Source: Nocardia sienata NBRC 100364
GTDB taxonomy: Bacteria > Actinomycetota > Actinomycetes > Mycobacteriales > Mycobacteriaceae
Assembly (NCBI RefSeq): GCF_001613205.1
Contig: NZ_BDBX01000006.1
Location: 1 to 46,658, forward strand
Reading direction: 5' to 3'
DNA: 46,658 nt
In this document: positions 39,386 through 46,658 of the stretch, piece after piece
Layout: each line of letters starts with the position of its first letter
How positions within the stretch are numbered: position 1 is the first letter of the stretch
The notes under the pieces: model-generated
Told to the model about the DNA's origin: nothing
Databases searched by the model: none
Seen by the model: only the letters and a program-made list of their open reading frames with translations
Translations under genes and position numbers: made by a program

Positions 39386-40906
39386 TTGTCTGTCGACCGG
39401 CGCGACGAAGATGCCGCGACGGGCGTCGAGCGGCACGGCGGCCCGGCGCGAACCCGCACGGCCACAGAACGATTCGCCGTCCGCAGCGCCGCGGCGTTAC
39501 TCGCCACGGTGGGCGCCGGTCTCGGGTTCGGAGTGCTCACCGCGCTGATCCGGGTGCGGTGGCAACCGTTGCAGGCCGCGGATCAAGCGGTCGCCGACCG
39601 GGTGACCGCCGTGGTCGCCGAACACCCGATCGCGCGCGATGTGCTCACCGCAGTCACCGATTTCGGTGCGACGCTCACGATGACCGGGGTGCTCGCCGTG
39701 GCCGTACTCTGGCTGCTCCTGCGCCGCCTCCCACGACTGGCCGTACTCGTGGTGCTCACCGGCGCGGGCGGGCTGATCCTCAACCCCGTCGTCAAAGAGC
39801 TCGTCGCGCGGTTACGGCCGGTGGTGGAAACTCCGGTCTATCGCACGGACGGATGGAGCTTCCCCAGTGGGCACGCGATGGGTTCCCTGGTGTGTTACGG
39901 CATTCTCCTGCTGGTGTTCACACCCGTTCTACACACGAGAGCCCGGCGCGTGGTCACCGGGTGCGCGGTTCTACTCGTGGTGGCTGTCGGGCTCAGCCGG
40001 GTGGCGCTGGGTGTGCACTACCTCACCGATGTCGTGGCAGGCTGGCTGCTCGGGTCGCTGTGGCTCGCCGCGATCACCGTCGCGTTCCACCGCTGGCGTG
40101 GTGAGGCCGGTCTCGGCGACACCGGGCCGCTACCCGGCGATGTAGAGCCGGACGATCGAGACGACCTGCGGCCTGTCCCGCGACAGCACCTCCCCACGAT
40201 GCCTCACCCCTGGCGCGGGCTGGGCGAACTCACGGTCGCGTGGGTCCTGCTCGTCGGGCTGCTCATCGGGCTGGGCAAGCTGGTGAGCATCGCCGGAACC
40301 GGCAACCCGGTCGCCCGATGGGATCACCGTGTCCTGGCCGCACTGGCCGCGCACCGCGGTCCCGTTCTCACCACTGCGCTCGACGTGTTCGGCGAGCTCG
40401 GCAACACCACCGCGGTCATCACCGCCGCCCTGATCATCGCCGTACTCGCGGTGGCCGTTCTGCGCAGCCGGCGACCGGTACTGTTTCTCGGCGTGGCGCT
40501 GCTGGGCGAGATCACGTTGTTCCTCACCGCCTCCGCGATCGTCGACCGCCCACGCCCCGAAATCACCCCGCTCGACCCCCCACTGCCGCCGACCGCGAGC
40601 TTTCCCTCCGGACATCTCGCCGCTTCCCTCACTCTTTACGCAGGCAGCGCCGCACTGCTGTGGTATTCCACGCGCCGGCGGCCGTATCGGCTTCTCGCCG
40701 CCGCGATGATCCTGATCCCCGCCCTCGTCGCGGCGCAGCGCGTGTATTCCGGGGCGCACCACCCCACCGACCTTCTCGGCTCGGTTCTGCTGGCATCGAT
40801 ATGGACTACGGTCGCCTGGTGGGTCGTCCGGCCGGTGCCGATCCGGCAGGCGTCTACACGCGGAGTTTCAGCAGCAGGTAGGCAGCCATGGACGGGCCGT
40901 CGGTGA
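39386..40906 (+). CDS. Tandem PAP2 phosphatase (two fused domains)
   Basis: A 506-residue membrane protein with two PAP2/PgpB-like phosphatase units. First unit: KELVARLRP at 137-145, PSGH at 160-163, and SRVALGVHYLTD with His211 and Asp215. Second unit: DRPRP at 387-391, PSGH at 407-410, and QRVYSGAHHPTD with His458 and Asp462. In the second unit the conserved motif-1 lysine is replaced (Ser383), which may alter activity. Such enzymes dephosphorylate lipid phosphates such as undecaprenyl or phosphatidic acid derivatives. TTG 39386 has AGGAGGTG 5-6 bases upstream; its end overlaps the convergent Nudix gene by 53 bases. Confidence 0.88.
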   Translation: MSVDRRDEDAATGVERHGGPARTRTATERFAVRSAAALLATVGAGLGFGVLTALIRVRWQPLQAADQAVADRVTAVVAEHPIARDVLTAVTDFGATLTMTGVLAVAVLWLLLRRLPRLAVLVVLTGAGGLILNPVVKELVARLRPVVETPVYRTDGWSFPSGHAMGSLVCYGILLLVFTPVLHTRARRVVTGCAVLLVVAVGLSRVALGVHYLTDVVAGWLLGSLWLAAITVAFHRWRGEAGLGDTGPLPGDVEPDDRDDLRPVPRQHLPTMPHPWRGLGELTVAWVLLVGLLIGLGKLVSIAGTGNPVARWDHRVLAALAAHRGPVLTTALDVFGELGNTTAVITAALIIAVLAVAVLRSRRPVLFLGVALLGEITLFLTASAIVDRPRPEITPLDPPLPPTASFPSGHLAASLTLYAGSAALLWYSTRRRPYRLLAAAMILIPALVAAQRVYSGAHHPTDLLGSVLLASIWTTVAWWVVRPVPIRQASTRGVSAAGRQPWTGRR

Positions 40907-41384
40907 GCATCCCGGCGCGCAGCATCGCCTCCACCTCCGACTCGGGGAACCAGCTCTGGCGCATATCCTGTTCGGTGGGCTCGCGGTTGGGTTCGCCGGG
41001 TGTCAGCTCGGTGGCGAGGAACACGTGACAGCTCTCCCCGGTCATCCCGTTCGCGCAGTGCAATCGGCCGAGTTGTTCCAGCCGGCCCGCCGTGAATCCG
41101 GTTTCCTCGGCGAGTTCGGCCGCGGCCAGTTCCGCCGGACTGCCGGTCACGCCCTCCGGGAAGGCTCCGGACGGGAACTCCCACGACCGGGCCCGTACGG
41201 GGTAGCGGTACTGCTCCACGAGGTGGAACCCGCCGTTCTCCCAGGGGATGACGAGTGCGAAGTCGGGTTTGTCGACCACCGAGTAGAGCCCGGGCGAGCC
41301 GTCCGCGTGCTCGATTCGATCCTCGCGCAGCGACAGCCACGGATTCCGGTAGACGACTCTGGACGACAGCGTTTTGATGGACAC
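40854..41384 (-). CDS. Nudix hydrolase, ADP-ribose pyrophosphatase-like
   Basis: A 176-residue Nudix protein. The Nudix region reads GAFPEGVTGSPAELAAAELA then EETGF at about residues 72-96; Ala replaces the usual Arg of the REUxEE core, but the Glu residues that bind metal are present. N-terminal WLSLREDRIEHADG and VEQYRYPVRARSWEFPSG are typical of ADP-ribose/sugar-nucleotide hydrolases. GTG 41384 is used; GGAG lies only a few bases upstream. Its 3' end overlaps the PAP2 gene antisense. Confidence 0.88.
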   Translation of the reverse strand: MSIKTLSSRVVYRNPWLSLREDRIEHADGSPGLYSVVDKPDFALVIPWENGGFHLVEQYRYPVRARSWEFPSGAFPEGVTGSPAELAAAELAEETGFTAGRLEQLGRLHCANGMTGESCHVFLATELTPGEPNREPTEQDMRQSWFPESEVEAMLRAGMLTDGPSMAAYLLLKLRV

Positions 41385-41450
41385 CTCTCCAGTGTCACGC
41401 TTTCCGGCACCACCGAGCCACGACTACGCGTTCGGCCCGGCGAGCGGGCG

Positions 41451-41705
41451 TCACACCGCCGGTACGTCGCCCCAGCAGGTCGGCTTCGAACCGGTCAGCG
41501 CGCCGAGAGCGTCGAGTGCGGCTTCCAGGAGATAGCCCGAACCGGACGACGATCCCGAATCGATCAGGGGCACAACAGCTGCGGCCGGGGCGGTCTGCAC
41601 GGGAACCGCGGAGGCGGCCGGAGCGCCGGTCACGGCCAGTGCCGTCCCGACGAGGACGGTCGCCGGCGCGCCGCGGAACCAGGGCGGGATTGTTTTCGTT
41701 GGCAT
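41451..41705 (-). CDS. Small secreted protein (84 residues)
   Basis: The first 33 residues are a signal peptide (basic start MPTKTIPPWFRG, hydrophobic core, AASA cleavage-like end). The mature part is Ala/Ser/Gly-rich and ends with a single cysteine (GSKPTCWGDVPAV). ATG 41705 is the only plausible start. No family is recognised. It lies upstream of, and divergent from, the methyltransferase gene. Confidence 0.6.
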   Translation of the reverse strand: MPTKTIPPWFRGAPATVLVGTALAVTGAPAASAVPVQTAPAAAVVPLIDSGSSSGSGYLLEAALDALGALTGSKPTCWGDVPAV

Positions 41706-41802
41706 GGTGTCCGACTATGCGCGGCCGAGTTCGCGGGCTACAAGACCCTCGATATGGGGCCGCGCGTAGACGTCGGCGCCGTTGTAATCATCGGCCGCCG
41801 TT

Positions 41803-41829
41803 GGCAACACAACCATAAATAGTGTTGCC
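41803..41829. promoter_or_regulatory. Inverted repeat upstream of the methyltransferase gene
   Basis: GGCAACAC (41803-41810) and GTGTTGCC (41822-41829) form a perfect repeat around 11 AT-rich bases (AACCATAAATA). It lies 59 bases upstream of ATG 41888 and may be an operator. Confidence 0.5.
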
Positions 41830-41887
41830 GTGTTACATTCGAATGAGCCCCTCAGAGGGCGACCGTTCGGTACGTAATGGAGGCGCG

Positions 41888-42763
41888 ATGATGACCGAGA
41901 CCGCCCTCTCGCTCGGTGCCGGGCCGGTCGGCGCGGACACCGACCGGCCCAGCATCCCCCGCGTCTACGACTACAGCCTGGGCGGCAAGGACAATTACGA
42001 GGTGGACCGCTCGGCCTTCGAGCGGATCCGGCGAATAGCGCCCCGGCAAGGCGAGGTCCATATCATGAACCGGCGCTGGCTGACCCGCGCCGTACGATCG
42101 CTGGCCGAGGGTGCCGGGGTGCGGCAATTCCTGGATCTCGGCGCCGGACTGCCCACCCGCGATCCCCTCCATATCGTGGCGCAGGAATGCGGGCGCGGCG
42201 ACGCGGAGTTCGTGTATGTCGACAACGACCCGCTCTGCGTCGCCCACGGCCGGGTGATGCTGGAACGCAACGCCAATACCCATTACCTTCCCGGCGATCT
42301 CACCGATCCCGCAGCGACAATGGACAAGGTCGGCCGTTACCTGAACCTGCGGCAGCCGGTCGCGGTCCTGCTGGGCGCGGTTCTGCACCACCTCGGCGAC
42401 GACCACGATCCGGCGGGCATCGTGGCCCGCTACATCGATCTGCTCCCCGCCGGTTCGTACGTGGCGATCACTCACTACTGCGATCCCGGCCCCGGCCACC
42501 CGGAACTCCACGAACTCGCCCGCGCACTCGAACGGGCCCAGATGGAAGAGGAATTCGGATCCGGACGGTACCGCAGCCCGGAGCACATCCGCGCGCTCTT
42601 CGGCTCGCTGGATCTGGTGGAGCCCGGATTGACGCCCTTGGACGAATGGTGGCCGCAAGGGCCGCCGGTCCGTGCCGCGGCACCCGAGGAGCAGCTGATC
42701 CTGGGCGGTCTCGGGCACAAACCTGGACACCACCTCGCACCCCTTCGGCTCCTCTGCCGCTGA
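41888..42763 (+). CDS. SAM-dependent methyltransferase, PF04672 (DUF574) type
   Basis: A 291-residue protein of the actinomycete-specific S-adenosylmethionine methyltransferase family. It carries the family opening PSIPRVYDYSLGGKDNYEVD, the SAM motif FLDLGAGLPT, the acidic VYVDNDPLCVAHGR and a late ITHYCDPG region. Many Nocardia and Streptomyces strains carry large numbers of these genes; their substrates are unknown. ATG 41888 has GGAGG 5 bases upstream; upstream ATGs lack one. It is transcribed from a region with a GGCAACAC inverted repeat and converges with the glycosyltransferase operon. Confidence 0.92.
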   Translation: MMTETALSLGAGPVGADTDRPSIPRVYDYSLGGKDNYEVDRSAFERIRRIAPRQGEVHIMNRRWLTRAVRSLAEGAGVRQFLDLGAGLPTRDPLHIVAQECGRGDAEFVYVDNDPLCVAHGRVMLERNANTHYLPGDLTDPAATMDKVGRYLNLRQPVAVLLGAVLHHLGDDHDPAGIVARYIDLLPAGSYVAITHYCDPGPGHPELHELARALERAQMEEEFGSGRYRSPEHIRALFGSLDLVEPGLTPLDEWWPQGPPVRAAAPEEQLILGGLGHKPGHHLAPLRLLCR

Positions 42764-42781
42764 GTCCCCGGCGCCCGGCCG

Positions 42782-43678
42782 TCAGCCCACGTAGCGACGT
42801 GCCGGAGAGCGGCGTTGCGACTCCTCCAGCCGGACGAGGCCCTCTTCCACACGCGGCGGTACGACCTTGCGCTCCCGCAGTACCCAGGGCAGGCCGCGCA
42901 AGGTCTCCAGGACAGCCGCAGCGGTCGCCCGGTCGGCCGGAGCGGAACCCAGCACCACCGCGGTCCGGCGGGCCGCGCTGCGTACCGGGCGGCGCAACCA
43001 CAGCGTCCACAGAGTGTTCCGGATCCCGAGGCCCCGACGACGCGTCGAATCCCTTATCCCGGAAGGAGCGTGGTGGATCACCATGTCCGGGATCCAGCAC
43101 ATCCACCAGCCGTGTGCCGCGAGATCCAATGCCAGCAGTTCCTCCTCGCCACCGAACCACAACCGCGGCGAGAAACCACCGACCTCGGTGAACGCGCTGA
43201 CCCGGAAAGCGGACAGTCCGGCCATGATCCCGAGCAGCGCCGGCCCCGGTAACCACTGTGGGCCGGAGACCGGGGAATCCCGTAGTTCAGGAGTGATCGG
43301 GTCCTCGCGCAGGTCGGGTGCGACGAGGCAGCGACCGGTCACCGAGCCCAGACCCGGGAATTCGTCGAGCAGGTCCGCGGCGCGGGTCAATGCGCCCGGC
43401 TGCCATTGCGTATCGTCGTCACAGAACGCCACATAGGGTGTACGCGCCCGCTGGACCGCGATATTGCGGGCCACCGCGCCGAGATTCTCCGAGGCGCGGA
43501 TCAGTTCGACCGAGGGGAAGCGGGCGGCCACCGCGTCGGCGGTGCCGTCGGAGGACGCGTTGTCGACCAGGACGATCGGCGCCGCGTCGGGCAGTGCGGT
43601 CATATGCGCCAGCGTTTCCAGCAACTGGGCACACCGGTCGCGGGTGATGATGACGACCGTCATCCGATCGGTGGCCAT
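42782..43678 (-). CDS. GT2 family glycosyltransferase (second of a tandem pair)
   Basis: A 298-residue family 2 glycosyltransferase. The N-terminal nucleotide-binding strand TVVIITRDRCAQLLETL, VLVDNASSDGTADAV and the acidic CDDDTQW motif are present; WFGGEEELLALDLAAHGW is the acceptor-side ED motif equivalent. No membrane helices are seen, so it is a soluble or peripheral enzyme. ATG 43678 has GGAAG about 8 bases upstream. It follows a homologous GT2 gene by 4 bases in the operon, and the paralogue suggests a repeated or paired sugar transfer. Confidence 0.92.
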   Translation of the reverse strand: MATDRMTVVIITRDRCAQLLETLAHMTALPDAAPIVLVDNASSDGTADAVAARFPSVELIRASENLGAVARNIAVQRARTPYVAFCDDDTQWQPGALTRAADLLDEFPGLGSVTGRCLVAPDLREDPITPELRDSPVSGPQWLPGPALLGIMAGLSAFRVSAFTEVGGFSPRLWFGGEEELLALDLAAHGWWMCWIPDMVIHHAPSGIRDSTRRRGLGIRNTLWTLWLRRPVRSAARRTAVVLGSAPADRATAAAVLETLRGLPWVLRERKVVPPRVEEGLVRLEESQRRSPARRYVG

Positions 43679-43682
43679 CGGC

Positions 43683-44570
43683 TCACTTCCTTCCGTCGGC
43701 GAGTTCGAGGATCCTGGCCCGGCTCTCGATGTCCGGCGGTAGCCGGCGCCGCTGCGCCAGCGCCCACGGCAGACGACGGACCACGCCCGCCACCGCCAGC
43801 AGCGCTCCGGGTTCACGGACGGCCCGGCCCAGCAGCCGGGCGGTTTCGGCGACGCACTGCCGGATCGGACGCCGCATCCAGGTGATCAGCGCGTTGTTGC
43901 GCTGTTCGGCCCGGCGCCGCCACCCCGGCGGGGGACGGTGTGTAGAGGGATGATGGTGGGCACGCACCGTGGGCACATAGCAGAGATGCCAGCCGCGGGC
44001 CGCCAGGTCCATTGCCAGCAAGCGCTCTTCGGCGCCGAAATGCAGCAGCGTACTGAACCCGGCGGCCTCCCGGTACGCTTCCCGGCGCACGATGGCGGCG
44101 CAGGCCAGGAAGCCGAGCACCGAGGGACCGGGCAGTTCGGCGGTATGTCCCAGCGGGCTGGCCGCCATCTGCTCGTTGACCGGGTCGTCGCGGTGGTCGC
44201 CGCCCACCAGCGTGCGCCCCGCGACGAGACCGAGTCGCGGGCAGCTGTCGAGCACCCGTTCGGCCTCGGTGAGCGCGTCACCGGCCCACCACGAATCGTC
44301 GTCGCTGAACGCGACGTACGGGGTGCGGGCGACGGCGACGCCGAGGTTGCGCGCCGCCGCTCCGAGATTGCGGTGCAACCGGATGACCTTCACCCCCGGA
44401 AAGCTCCGGGCTCGTCCGGTGGTGTCGTCGTCGGAGGCATTGTCCAGCACCACGATCGGCGGTCGCGGCCGCAGCGCGCACAATTCGGTCAGGGTACGTG
44501 CCAGCTCCCCGGCACGATTGCGAGTCGCGATCACGACCGTGGTCTTCGGGCCGCCGCCCGGCGCGTTCAT
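43683..44570 (-). CDS. GT2 family glycosyltransferase (first of a tandem pair)
   Basis: A 295-residue family 2 glycosyltransferase: TTVVIATRNRAGELARTLTE, IVVLDNASDDDTTG, then AFSDDDSWW as the metal/nucleotide-sugar motif, and a late HFGAEERLLAMDLAARGWHL. It is clearly related to its neighbour at 42782. ATG 44570 overlaps the stop of the pyruvyl-transferase gene as ATGA. The sugar donor and acceptor are not readable from sequence. Confidence 0.92.
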   Translation of the reverse strand: MNAPGGGPKTTVVIATRNRAGELARTLTELCALRPRPPIVVLDNASDDDTTGRARSFPGVKVIRLHRNLGAAARNLGVAVARTPYVAFSDDDSWWAGDALTEAERVLDSCPRLGLVAGRTLVGGDHRDDPVNEQMAASPLGHTAELPGPSVLGFLACAAIVRREAYREAAGFSTLLHFGAEERLLAMDLAARGWHLCYVPTVRAHHHPSTHRPPPGWRRRAEQRNNALITWMRRPIRQCVAETARLLGRAVREPGALLAVAGVVRRLPWALAQRRRLPPDIESRARILELADGRK

Positions 44571-45535
44571 GCCTGTGCTTCCCTGCGCAGCTCGCCGAGC
44601 AGCTCGCCGGTCAGCGCGTCGGCCGCGGGCAGATTCTGCCGTCGCGCCCGTTCCCGCCCGGACGGCGACAGACACCACGTCCACCAGCGGTCCAGCGTGT
44701 CCGGATCCGCGACCCGCTCCGCGGCCACGACCGCGGGCCAGCCCAGCGCCGTCGCCTGGGCGGTGACCTTCCCGCCACCGGCGACGGGATCCACCGCCAG
44801 CACCGGTGTCCCGGCGCGCAGCCCGAACACCAGGCCGTGCAGCCGGGTCGTGACAACGGCATCGAGGCGGGAGAAGACCGAGGCGAGCTGGTCCGGGGTG
44901 GCGCAGTGGTGCCAGTCGTCGGTGGCGAGCCTGGTATCCAGTGGCACCCGGGCACAATCGAGGCCCGCCAGCCAGCGCCCGAGGGCCTCGTGCACCGGGC
45001 GATGTCGGCGCGCGGCACCGTATTCGGTCTGTCCGGGCGCCAGCACCACACCCGCCACCGCGACACAGGCGGTGGTCGCCGCTACGGAGAGATCGGGCCG
45101 GCTGGTGGTGCGATCGTCGCGGGCCAGCACCCGGTGGAAACCGGTGACCGCCGCGTCGGCCGGGTCCACCACGGTGACCCCGACCGCGATACGCCGGCAG
45201 GTCGCGTACCGTTCGTGTAACGCGCGGACCTGTTCGCCGTGGATGGGCCCGCAGACGAAGACCAGATGCGAGTAGCGGCCGGCGTCGGCATCCTCGAGAT
45301 GCAACGCCTCGGCCCGGAACCGCGGGCTCCACGCCGTATCGTGCGGTATCCCGGCGGCGGTGAGGCTTTCGCTCACATGGCGCATACTCAGCACATCCCC
45401 GGCCGTCGCCTCCCCGTGCACGAAGCTGGACCAACCGGTCACCAGTACCCGCGTGGCCGACGCGCGCTCCGTTCGGCCGGGCCGGGCGGGGGGCGCGGCG
45501 GGTACGTCCGGCGCGGCGGCGGACACCGGGTTCAC
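44567..45535 (-). CDS. Polysaccharide pyruvyl transferase family protein
   Basis: A 322-residue protein of the PF04230 family. The diagnostic SRLDAVVTTRLHGLVFGLRA then GTPVLAVDP segment is in the C-terminal half, after VFVCGPIHGEQVRALHERYA and DDWHHCATPDQLASVF. Such enzymes add a pyruvate ketal to a sugar of a surface glycan using phosphoenolpyruvate. GTG 45535 overlaps the upstream aldehyde dehydrogenase stop as GTGA. It is the second gene of the visible four-gene operon. Confidence 0.88.
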   Translation of the reverse strand: MNPVSAAAPDVPAAPPARPGRTERASATRVLVTGWSSFVHGEATAGDVLSMRHVSESLTAAGIPHDTAWSPRFRAEALHLEDADAGRYSHLVFVCGPIHGEQVRALHERYATCRRIAVGVTVVDPADAAVTGFHRVLARDDRTTSRPDLSVAATTACVAVAGVVLAPGQTEYGAARRHRPVHEALGRWLAGLDCARVPLDTRLATDDWHHCATPDQLASVFSRLDAVVTTRLHGLVFGLRAGTPVLAVDPVAGGGKVTAQATALGWPAVVAAERVADPDTLDRWWTWCLSPSGRERARRQNLPAADALTGELLGELRREAQA

Positions 45536-46658
45536 CGGGGCGCGCAGTTCACGTGGACGACCTTGGTCTGCGCCATCTCGTCCAGCAGTTCGGGTCCGTA
45601 CCCGTAGCCGGTTCCGCTGGCGCGGCGGGGGTGTGCCGCGCCGCCCGGCGCCCCACCGAATACCGCGTTGATCTTCACCGTGCCCACCGGCAGTTCCCGC
45701 CAGGCACGCTGGGCATGCGACAGCGACGGCGTCAGCACGGTCGCGGCCAGCCCGTACTCGTCCCCGGCCGCTTCCGCGAGTCCTCGGTCGAAGGATTCGA
45801 CCTGCCGCACCGGCGCGACCGGGCCGAAGGTCTCCTCACGCATGATGCGCATATCCGGAGTGCAACCGGCCAGCACCGTGGCCGGATAATGCGCCCCGGC
45901 GCCGTCGGGCACGGCCCCGCCGGTCAGGCATTCGGCTCCGGCGGCCACCGCCGCGTCCACCTGCGCGTGCACCAGATCGCGATGGCGGCGGTCGACCAGC
46001 GGCGCCAGAGTCCGGGCCTCGGCCGCCGCGACCAGCGCCGTCAGGAACGGCTGCGCGATCGCCTCGTGGACGAAGATCCGCTCGACCGACACACAGATCT
46101 GGCCGGAGTTCGCGAACGCGCCGAGCGCGGCCTGCTCGGCGGCCCATCCAGGGTCCACACCGGCATCGATCACCAGTGCGTCGTTACCGCCGTTCTCCAG
46201 CAGAGCCTTCGCGCCGGTCGCCGCCGTACTCCGCGCGATCGACCGTCCGGTCGCGGTGGCGCCGACATGCGCGACGACATCGATATCGGTGCGGGCGGCC
46301 AGCGCGGCACCGACGGCGCCGTCGCCCTGCACTGTCTGCAGCACGCCCTCGGGCAGCGCGCGGGCGAGTAGTTCACCCAGCAGCGCACCGGTGTGCGGCG
46401 CCCGCTCGCTCGGCTTGTACACCACCGTGTTGCCGGTGACCAGGGCGGCACCGATCAGTCCGCACGACACCGCGACCGGATCGTTCCACGGGGTCAGCGC
46501 GAGGACGACGCCGCGCGGCTCCCACACCATGAAATCGGTCGCACCGATATCGCCTTGCAGGCTCTTGCCCCGGTGCACCGGGCCCAATTCGGCATACTGC
46601 TCCAGTGTCGCGGCGCCGGCCGCGATGCCCTCGGCGCCCTCGGCGCGCGGGCGCCCGG
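45532..46658 (-). CDS. Aldehyde dehydrogenase (5' part beyond window edge)
   Basis: At least 375 residues are visible; the start lies outside the right edge. NAD(P)-aldehyde dehydrogenase motifs are clear: TPWNDPVAVSCGLIGAAL, the catalytic Glu in LLENGGNDALV, the nucleophile Cys in ANSGQICVSVERIF and EETFGPVAPVRQV. The glycan-linked operon position suggests it oxidises a sugar or linker aldehyde, but no substrate is known. The stop overlaps the pyruvyl-transferase start. An internal TTG at 46587 should not be taken as the start since the domain continues upstream (LEQYAELGPVHRG). Confidence 0.9.
   Translation of the reverse strand, partial: GRPRAEGAEGIAAGAATLEQYAELGPVHRGKSLQGDIGATDFMVWEPRGVVLALTPWNDPVAVSCGLIGAALVTGNTVVYKPSERAPHTGALLGELLARALPEGVLQTVQGDGAVGAALAARTDIDVVAHVGATATGRSIARSTAATGAKALLENGGNDALVIDAGVDPGWAAEQAALGAFANSGQICVSVERIFVHEAIAQPFLTALVAAAEARTLAPLVDRRHRDLVHAQVDAAVAAGAECLTGGAVPDGAGAHYPATVLAGCTPDMRIMREETFGPVAPVRQVESFDRGLAEAAGDEYGLAATVLTPSLSHAQRAWRELPVGTVKINAVFGGAPGGAAHPRRASGTGYGYGPELLDEMAQTKVVHVNCAPR

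Noticed and set aside
1..46658. CRISPR arrays, tRNA or rRNA genes, prophage modules
   Set aside because: No evenly spaced repeats, cloverleaf-like sequences, or phage structural or integrase genes were seen on either strand.

Overview
The window is a 46.7-kb piece of very GC-rich DNA with strongly GC-biased third codon positions and many GTG/TTG starts. It carries MMPL transport, luciferase-like (F420-type) oxidoreductases, an EthD-domain protein, a KstR-like operator and TANNNT -10 boxes placed directly before start codons. Together these point to a mycolate actinomycete, most plausibly Nocardia or a close relative (inference from gene content). No rRNA, tRNA, CRISPR array or prophage was seen. 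Most of the window is short operons, often a regulator divergent from one to three enzymes.

Left part (1-6.9 kb): the start of a winged-helix protein (cut by the window edge), a membrane protein with a Gly/Asp-rich tail, an ABC-F ATPase, the helicase HrpB and a secreted lipoprotein. 6.9-12.1 kb: a minus-strand operon of an arylsulfotransferase-fold protein, an SsuC-like permease, an SsuB-like ATPase and a solute-binding lipoprotein, divergent from a LacI regulator with a LacI-like operator in between. 12.2-16.5 kb: a Tat-exported GH76 mannanase, then a GntR-TetR fusion regulator divergent from an FAD monooxygenase plus VOC protein. Their intergenic region holds two different kinds of operator-like repeat. 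16.6-19.8 kb: a TetR-MMPL efflux pair with three palindromes and a clear terminator.

19.9-22.6 kb: two luciferase-like oxidoreductases and an EthD protein, with a KstR-like box. 22.6-27.2 kb looks like a mosaic. It holds a cyclase-like N-terminal remnant, a DJ-1/PfpI protein, a TetR, an NAD(P)-binding epimerase-like enzyme, an IS110-family element with a large structured non-coding segment, and a broken AraC gene. 27.2-29.9 kb: an SDR and a DapB-like dehydrogenase divergent from a TetR. 30-33.1 kb: a secreted TAP-like hydrolase and an aldehyde dehydrogenase.

33.3-36 kb: a small membrane protein, a broken gene, and an ArsR-Nudix operon divergent from an imine-reductase-like enzyme. 36.4-38.5 kb: a MerR regulator overlapping a membrane-anchored class III nucleotide cyclase, then a two-CBS protein. 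38.8-42.8 kb: two small secreted proteins, a fused tandem PAP2 protein, a Nudix hydrolase and a PF04672-type methyltransferase. The right end is a tightly overlapped minus-strand operon (aldehyde dehydrogenase, cut by the edge; pyruvyl transferase; two GT2 glycosyltransferases) that probably builds or decorates a surface glycan.

The most interesting candidates are the arylsulfotransferase-importer operon, the GntR-TetR fusion with its bipartite operator region, the right-end glycan operon, and the possible IS110 guide RNA. All functional statements come from reading the sequence; no database search was run.
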